Shown here: piece by piece, positions 59,064-64,000 of the stretch
How the letters are laid out: every line of letters begins with the position of its first letter
How positions within the stretch are numbered: position 1 is the first letter of the stretch
Assembly: GCA_041299015.1 (NCBI GenBank)
Contig: JBFYWB010000047.1
Span: 1-64,000 of the forward strand
DNA: 64,000 bases
DNA from: JARFQH01 sp041299015
GTDB lineage: Bacteria > Desulfobacterota > Desulfobacteria > Desulfobacterales > SG8-13
Direction: 5' to 3'
Position numbers and translations under genes: made by a program
Notes under the pieces: model-generated
What the model saw: only the letters and a program-made list of their open reading frames with translations
Told to the model about the DNA's origin: nothing
The model's database searches: none

Positions 59064-60212
59064 ATGAGGAAAACGATGACGGTTCTTATCCTGCTCGGGG
59101 GGCTGCTGATTCTCACGGCGCCTTACATCTTACCCGACACTGTTTTCGCTTCGGACAAGCTGGCGGAGGCCATCGCCAAGGCCCCCCAGGGAACCGGAAA
59201 AGGCCAAATCGATTCCGCCGCCGCACCCGGGTACCTGGGAATCCCCGGCGGTATCCAAATCAACTTGATCGTGGCTTTCTTATGGGCCGTTTGGGTGGGT
59301 TGGGTCTTTTCCACCGTCGGGGCCTTCGGCGGTATTATGGCGGGGGTGGGCCACATCTCCGTTTTCGGTTTAGGCGCCTACGCCAAGACCTTCAAAGACA
59401 CGGCGCCGGAGTTAAACAAGTTCGTCACCGACAGCATCCGCGTCTCCAACCAGTGGCTGGTGGGACTCTCGGCCCTGGTCTCCAGCGTTAACTACGCCAA
59501 GCAAAAACGCCTGGTAATCCCGCTGGGCATATTTTTGGGGTTGGGCTCGCTGCTGGCGGCCTTTCTGGTGGTCTACACGACGATGGGCAAGCTCAAGTTT
59601 TCCCAGTACCAGGGCTATTTCGGCCTGATCGTCTTTATCATCGGCGGCTTCATGGTCTATGAGATGACCCCCAAGGGGCAATCCAAGAAAAAAGCGGCCA
59701 AAGAGGCCGTCAAGGCGTTTGAGACCGCCGTCAAGCAAAAGGGCGACCTCACCCAGCAGGGCGTCAAGACGCTGAAACTCAACCTGGTGCGCACGGAGAT
59801 TTCCTTCTTCGGACAGACGTTCGGCTTCAGCCCGGTCTGGGCCTTCGTCGGCGGTTTCTTCATCAGCGCCATTTCTTCCTTTATCGGCGTGGGCGGCGGC
59901 TTTCTGTACGTGCCGTTTCTGACCAGCGTGGTCGGCCTGCCGATGTTCGTCGCCGCCGGGACTTCGGCTCTGGCGGTGCTGATCAGCATGGTTCTGTCGA
60001 TTTTCAACTTCATGATCAAAGGCGTCACCGTCGACTGGTTCATAATCGGGATCGAGCTGGTGGGTATTTTCATCGGCTCCATGGTCGGGCCGCGCACCGG
60101 AAAGTATATCCCGGAAAAAGCCCTCAAGTGGTTCTTCATTGTGCTGGCAGCCTACGTGGGTCTGGGGTATACGCTGGCAGGCTTTTTCAACATCAAGGCT
60201 TTGGTGGGTTGA
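59064..60212 (+). CDS. TauE/SafE-family anion exporter
   Basis: A 382-residue membrane protein of the TSUP family, predicted to move sulfite, sulfonates or related anions. An N-terminal hydrophobic helix precedes an extra extracytoplasmic segment (about 28-60). The two repeated family motifs are seen: VGWVFSTVGAFGGIMAGVGH and, in the second half, FISAISSFIGVGGGFLYVPF. Between the halves lies a long cytoplasmic charged loop (about 205-255). GGGAGG stands before the ATG. Expression from a sigma-54 promoter and divergence from the molybdopterin operon suggest a shared regulation. Confidence 0.85.
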   Translation: MRKTMTVLILLGGLLILTAPYILPDTVFASDKLAEAIAKAPQGTGKGQIDSAAAPGYLGIPGGIQINLIVAFLWAVWVGWVFSTVGAFGGIMAGVGHISVFGLGAYAKTFKDTAPELNKFVTDSIRVSNQWLVGLSALVSSVNYAKQKRLVIPLGIFLGLGSLLAAFLVVYTTMGKLKFSQYQGYFGLIVFIIGGFMVYEMTPKGQSKKKAAKEAVKAFETAVKQKGDLTQQGVKTLKLNLVRTEISFFGQTFGFSPVWAFVGGFFISAISSFIGVGGGFLYVPFLTSVVGLPMFVAAGTSALAVLISMVLSIFNFMIKGVTVDWFIIGIELVGIFIGSMVGPRTGKYIPEKALKWFFIVLAAYVGLGYTLAGFFNIKALVG

Positions 60213-60284
60213 CGGCGGATATTCAACAGAAAGCCGGCCTCGGCAAGACACGGGGCCGGCATAGGACCTGCAGGGCGGTGTCAG

Positions 60285-60842
60285 ATGAAAGCACTTTTAT
60301 TTGAAGCCACGCGATTGATCGACCCCTTTCTGATCAGTTTCTTTCAATTGAGCGATTCACCACTGATTGGCTTTTTCACGGGAACCTTTTGCCTGTGCAT
60401 GGGCTGCGTGGTGCTGGGGGAGTTGACCATCTCGATGGCCATCCGAATGAACCGCAAGCATCTGCAGGATCTCAAGCAGGAAGTCTCCTACAAGGAAAAA
60501 CTCAGCTTTCAGGCGTATGCCGACGACGACCGCGTCAGCTATAAAGCCCTCAACAAGGCGGCCAACGACGCCTGGGGCCGCTACTTCTTCACCATGGCGG
60601 CCTATTCGGCCGGTATTCTCTGGCCGGTGCCCTTTGCTCTGGGGTGGATGCAGACCCGGTTTCAGGACGTCGACTTCGAGCTGGCGTTCCCGCTCAATCT
60701 GGTTATCGGCGATCAGGTGGGGTATCCGTTCATTTTCATTCCCATGTATATTCTCGCCCGCATCGTCTTCAAATACCTGAGACCGAGGCTGCCTTACTTC
60801 AGGGGCGTTCAAAAAATGCTGGATCATCCCCAAAATCCGTAA
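60285..60842 (+). CDS. Membrane protein downstream of TauE/SafE
   Basis: A 185-residue protein with about three transmembrane helices (residues about 26-50, 104-124, 140-165) and a charged central segment (KHLQDLKQEVSYKEKLSFQ). I do not recognise the family firmly; a distant similarity to EMC3/TMCO1-like (DUF106) proteins is possible. It follows the TauE gene with a GC-rich inverted repeat (GCCGGCC...GGCCGGC) in the gap, so it is probably cotranscribed. Confidence 0.6.
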   Translation: MKALLFEATRLIDPFLISFFQLSDSPLIGFFTGTFCLCMGCVVLGELTISMAIRMNRKHLQDLKQEVSYKEKLSFQAYADDDRVSYKALNKAANDAWGRYFFTMAAYSAGILWPVPFALGWMQTRFQDVDFELAFPLNLVIGDQVGYPFIFIPMYILARIVFKYLRPRLPYFRGVQKMLDHPQNP

Positions 60843-61045
60843 TCCCGGATACCGCCCTGAAAAGCCCTCGAAAAACAGGGCCGCCGACCCTCGGCCATAA
60901 TTTTCCACCGTTTTTATCCGCTGAACCTCAGAAAAAGTATGGGTTCATTTTTCCGCCGGCCCTCGTCCCTTATCCGTCCACCATGGTCTCGAACGGCGAA
61001 ACCGTGCGATCAACCACCAGACCGATCGCTTCCTTCCGACACATC

Positions 61046-61074
61046 TTGACACCCGATGCGAAAGTCTAAATAAT
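61046..61074 (+). promoter_or_regulatory. Sigma-70-like promoter of kinase operon
   Basis: TTGACA (61046-61051) and AATAAT (61069-61074) are separated by 17 bases; the first start codon lies at 61106. Confidence 0.75.
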
Positions 61075-61105
61075 ACCTCATTATGTCGCATACGGGAGAT
61101 CCCGC

Positions 61106-61585
61106 ATGAATCCCCGCTTTTCATCGACGGCTTTATGGCTGCTGGCGTGGACCGTTATAGCGCCGTTGCCCGTGTTCGCCACCCAGCAGCACGGCCATCC
61201 CGAGGGCCTCTACGCCCATCAAATGGCCCATGTCCTCTTTGCTTTTTCGATGGCGCTGCTGATATACTGGCTGCGCAAACGCGGCCTCACCACGGATTCC
61301 GGCTGGCGCCACATTCAGTATGCCGCTTTTTTTTTCATCCTATGGAACGCCGATGCCTTCCTGGTGCATTTCATCGAAGAACAGACGACGGTGCTCGAGA
61401 TCAGCCGCGTCGATTTCCGACAGCTCCGGCTCCAGCCGCAGCCCGGTTATGAATGGATCGATACGGTCTTCTACCTGTCTAAGCTGGATCACCTGCTGTG
61501 CGTGCCGGCCCTTATTTTTCTTTATAGCGGCCTGAAGCGGCTGTTGGCCGCCGGCACCCGTCATGCGGGGAGCAACCGGGCATGA
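61106..61585 (+). CDS. Membrane protein upstream of histidine kinase
   Basis: A 159-residue protein with an N-terminal signal peptide or helix (about 8-25) and three further hydrophobic stretches (45-60, 72-92, 128-148). HQMAHVLFAFS and FHFIEE-like segments (HFIEEQTT) hold several His residues that might bind metal or haem, as an inference only. It overlaps the kinase gene by four bases (ATGA), so the two act together; a sensor-partner role is plausible. Confidence 0.68.
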   Translation: MNPRFSSTALWLLAWTVIAPLPVFATQQHGHPEGLYAHQMAHVLFAFSMALLIYWLRKRGLTTDSGWRHIQYAAFFFILWNADAFLVHFIEEQTTVLEISRVDFRQLRLQPQPGYEWIDTVFYLSKLDHLLCVPALIFLYSGLKRLLAAGTRHAGSNRA

Positions 61586-63117
61586 TCTTCGCCGCCTTCC
61601 CCATCTGGGCCGTCGACGTCGTCGGTTCGGTCTGCATGATCGTCCTTTCCCTGCTGTGCCTGCGGATTGCCCGCCGCCTGCAGCGCGGCGATCCGCAAAA
61701 CATCATCTGGACCTACCTCTTCTGGGTTTGCACGGCATTGACGGTTTTTGCGGTATCGCGATCGGCCGGCCACATTCTCAAGCAGTTGCTGATGTTAACC
61801 GAATACGCGCAGCTCTGGGGGGCCATCCGGCCGTACAGCGGCGCCATCAATACGTTCACCTTCATCCTGGTGGCCGGGATCACGCTCTTTTTCGAACGCT
61901 CTTGGAACATCTACCAACAGATCACCAGCGACAAACAGGATTTGCAAGCCGCCCGGGACAAACTGCTCTACCTGAACCAGAATCTCGAAACCCTCGTCGG
62001 CGAGCGCACGGCCGAGCTGGCCTTCTCCGAGCACAAGTATCGGCGCATTTTCGAAGTTTCCCGCGACCTGATCCTGGTGGCCGCAAGAGACGGCCGCATT
62101 ATCGACATCAACCCCTCCGGCGGCGACATGCTGGGCGTCGAGGCGGTCGAAGTCCAAAGCCGGCACCTGCAGAGCTTTTTTCTGGAGCCGTCGACATGGC
62201 CGCCGTTGGCCGACACGATCGCGACGAAGGGCTTTGTCGCCAACGCCGAAATCGATCTCAGACGCAGCGACGGCAGCCGCGTCCGAACGCTACTGAGCGG
62301 CAGCCTGGACCGGGGCTTTTCGGACAAGAACGACACCATCCATTTTCTGATCAAAGACATCGAACAGCGCCGGCTGGCCGAAGAACAGATCGCCCAGGCC
62401 GACAAACTGGCCTCCATCGGCCAACTGTCGGCCGGGATCGCCCATGAGATCAACAACCCCCTTGGGATCATCCTCGGTTTCACCCAGCTGCTGATCCGGC
62501 ACGAGGACCCGCAGTCGGAAAAATATCAGGACCTGAAGACCATCGAAAAGCACGTGCGCAACTGCAAGACGATCGTGGAGGACCTGTTGAACTTTGCCCG
62601 CACGTCGTCCCCCAACGAAAACCTGGTTCGCATCGAAACGGCCCTGGACGACGTTTTGAAATTCATCCACCAGCACGGCGACCACAACCGGATCGAGGTT
62701 GTAAAGGAGTACGATCCCGCCGTGCCCCCTATGTTTCTGGATGAAAAAAAGATCAAACAGGTGTTTATGAACCTGCTCCTGAACGCCCGGCATGCCATGG
62801 AGGGCGAAGGCCGTCTGCTGCTTACCATCAAATTCCGTCCCCAAGTACGCCAGGTCGTGATCAAGATCGCCGACACCGGCTGCGGGATCGAAAAACGGAA
62901 CCTGAGCCGCATCTTCGATCCGTTCTTTACCACCAAGCCGACCGGTGAAGGCACCGGTCTGGGTCTGTCGGTCAGTTACGGCATTATCAAAAACCACGGC
63001 GGGGACATCACGGTTGACAGCGAGATCGGCCGGGGGGCGACTTTTACCATCACCCTCCCGGTGGTACCGTCGGACAAAGGTCGTCAGCATGCAAAGGAAT
63101 ATACTGATCGTCGATGA
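61582..63117 (+). CDS. Membrane-bound PAS histidine kinase
   Basis: A 511-residue sensor kinase. About three transmembrane helices (8-30, 44-62, 88-106) are followed by a coiled coil, a PAS domain (155-260), the HisKA H-box with H288 in GIAHEINNPLG, and a HATPase domain ending near 500 with DTGCGI and GTGLGLS. It resembles AtoS-type kinases that pair with sigma-54 regulators. It overlaps the next gene, its cognate regulator, by 29 bases. Confidence 0.9.
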   Translation: MIFAAFPIWAVDVVGSVCMIVLSLLCLRIARRLQRGDPQNIIWTYLFWVCTALTVFAVSRSAGHILKQLLMLTEYAQLWGAIRPYSGAINTFTFILVAGITLFFERSWNIYQQITSDKQDLQAARDKLLYLNQNLETLVGERTAELAFSEHKYRRIFEVSRDLILVAARDGRIIDINPSGGDMLGVEAVEVQSRHLQSFFLEPSTWPPLADTIATKGFVANAEIDLRRSDGSRVRTLLSGSLDRGFSDKNDTIHFLIKDIEQRRLAEEQIAQADKLASIGQLSAGIAHEINNPLGIILGFTQLLIRHEDPQSEKYQDLKTIEKHVRNCKTIVEDLLNFARTSSPNENLVRIETALDDVLKFIHQHGDHNRIEVVKEYDPAVPPMFLDEKKIKQVFMNLLLNARHAMEGEGRLLLTIKFRPQVRQVVIKIADTGCGIEKRNLSRIFDPFFTTKPTGEGTGLGLSVSYGIIKNHGGDITVDSEIGRGATFTITLPVVPSDKGRQHAKEYTDRR

Positions 63118-64000
63118 TGAGCAGGACATGCTGCAGCTGCTCAAGCGCAGCCTGGCACCCGATCTGAACTGCCGTATCGAAACAGCGTCATCGGGCCAAA
63201 AAGCCCTGCAGGCCATCTCGCGGGAGCCGTTCGATCTCGTTCTGGCGGACATCAAAATGCCGGAGATGGGCGGCCTGGAGCTTCTGGAGTTGATCAAGCG
63301 CGAGCAGCCGGAACTCACCGTGGTCATGATGACCGCCTATGGAACGGTGGACACGGCGGTGGAAGCCATGCGCAACGGGGCCTACGATTTTGTCACCAAA
63401 CCCTTTGATCACGAAGCCCTCATCGTGCGGCTCGAAAAAGCGCTGGAACGCAGCCGCCTGCTGCGGGAAAACCGCCGGCTGCAAATGGAATCGAGCAACA
63501 ACACGGCCTTCGAGAATATCGTCGGAAAAAGCGGCGTCATGAACCGGGTGTATGAAACCATCCGAATGGTGGCCAAAACCGACCTGACGGTACTGATTAC
63601 CGGCGAATCCGGCACCGGCAAGGAACTGGTCGCTCGCGCCGTTCACAACCTGAGCCACCGCAGCCACAGGCCGTTTGTGGCGGTCAACTGCCCCACCGTT
63701 CCGGAAAACATTCTCGAGAGCGAACTCTTCGGGTACAAGAAGGGGGCTTTCACCCATGCCGCCCAGAACAAGATCGGCCTTTTCCAGGAAGCGCATCGCG
63801 GAACCATATTCCTGGATGAGATCGGCGACATCAGCCCGACGATCCAGACCAAACTGCTGCGGGTGCTGCAGGAGAAAGAGATCAAGCCTCTGGGCGACAC
63901 CAAGTCGATTTCCGTCGACGTGCGCATCATCGCCTCGACCAACCAGAACCTGGAGGAGAAAATCAAGAAAGGCGAATACCGCGACGACTTCTTCTATCGT
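63089..64000 (+). CDS. Sigma-54 response regulator, cut by window edge
   Basis: The first 304 residues of an AtoC/NtrC-type regulator. Receiver with D9-D10, phospho-acceptor D54 in LADIKMPE, T82 and K104. AAA+ domain with Walker A GESGTGKE (172-179) and Walker B GTIFLDEIGD. The sigma-54 contact loop reads GAFTHA (219-224) instead of GAFTGA. The C-terminal DNA-binding part is outside the window. AAAGG lies nine bases before the ATG, inside the kinase gene. A target may be the sigma-54 promoters at 58.5-59 kb. Confidence 0.9.
   Translation, partial: MQRNILIVDDEQDMLQLLKRSLAPDLNCRIETASSGQKALQAISREPFDLVLADIKMPEMGGLELLELIKREQPELTVVMMTAYGTVDTAVEAMRNGAYDFVTKPFDHEALIVRLEKALERSRLLRENRRLQMESSNNTAFENIVGKSGVMNRVYETIRMVAKTDLTVLITGESGTGKELVARAVHNLSHRSHRPFVAVNCPTVPENILESELFGYKKGAFTHAAQNKIGLFQEAHRGTIFLDEIGDISPTIQTKLLRVLQEKEIKPLGDTKSISVDVRIIASTNQNLEEKIKKGEYRDDFFYR

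Noticed and set aside
60950..61065. Minus-strand 31-codon open stretch with protein-like text ending V-S-P-F-E-T-M-V-D-G
   Set aside because: Looks protein-like but overlaps the kinase-operon promoter on the plus strand, is very short, and I could not support a start or family; might be a relic.
1..64000. tRNA, rRNA, CRISPR, insertion sequence or prophage features
   Set aside because: No TTCGA-type tRNA arms with matching stems, no regularly spaced repeats, and no transposase or integrase frames were recognised.

Overview
The window reads as the chromosome of a strictly anaerobic, GC-rich Desulfobacterota bacterium, most probably a sulfate reducer related to Desulfosarcina/Desulfobacteraceae. 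This is an inference from gene content: heterodisulfide-reductase (Hdr) type flavin electron-transfer modules, MvhD subunits, a MetF/MetV methylene-tetrahydrofolate reductase, an oxygen-sensitive class III ribonucleotide reductase, a cytoplasmic molybdopterin oxidoreductase with Fe-S partners, many sigma-54 regulators, and the YggT/DivIVA/PilT/PilU, FtsH/TilS and GrpE/DnaK housekeeping blocks. No IS element, CRISPR array, tRNA, rRNA or phage gene was found.

Layout. 1-10,240 (minus strand): an Hdr operon in the order degenerate receiver, HdrA with an inserted GltD-like NAD(P)H module, MvhD, FrhB/FdhB-like subunit, HdrA with an inserted response-regulator receiver domain, HdrC, and the first codons of HdrB at the window edge. 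It is preceded by a near-consensus sigma-54 promoter (10042-10057) and a cluster of TTGCA/TGCAA inverted repeats at enhancer distance. 10.4-13.7 kb: a PAS-PAS-AAA-HTH sigma-54 activator and a receiver-PAS-histidine kinase, the likely controllers. 13.9-16.8 kb: nrdG-nrdD. 17-20 kb: a ChaN-like lipoprotein, a small membrane protein, a thioredoxin-like protein and ProC. 20.1-24.0 kb: YggT, DivIVA-domain protein, two PilT-family ATPases and a zinc-ribbon/pseudo-receiver protein. 24.2-30 kb: a 52-residue unannotated small protein, CoaX, FolP, FtsH, TilS. 30.2-33.3 kb: large-type SRP RNA, GrpE, DnaK. 33.3-37.4 kb: a remnant of an ABC permease, GlpD, a glycerophosphodiesterase, a HAD phosphatase and a DUF3786 protein. 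37.5-42.5 kb: a Gld-type ABC exporter operon.

42.5-50.4 kb (minus): MvhD-MetV-MetF followed by a glutamate synthase split over three polypeptides (two FMN/Fe-S proteins and one amidotransferase-GXGXG protein), with a terminator-like hairpin in the leader. 51.9-58.4 kb (minus): a molybdopterin oxidoreductase, a four-cluster ferredoxin, a GltD-like NAD(P)H oxidoreductase, a NuoG-like 2Fe-2S/4Fe-4S protein, a single-domain receiver and two small genes, one of them frameshifted by a 17-bp tandem repeat. The operon has its own sigma-54-like promoter. Divergent from it, a second near-consensus sigma-54 promoter drives a TauE/SafE transporter. The window ends with a membrane protein, a PAS histidine kinase and a truncated sigma-54 response regulator.

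The most unusual system is the Hdr operon. Two HdrA-type flavoproteins carry unrelated domain insertions at the same point of the fold, one catalytic (NAD(P)H oxidoreductase) and one signalling (an apparently intact phosphorylatable receiver). The operon is led by a receiver lacking the phospho-acceptor Asp and lies next to its own kinase and sigma-54 activator. This suggests electron confurcation/bifurcation that is controlled by phosphorylation as well as transcription.
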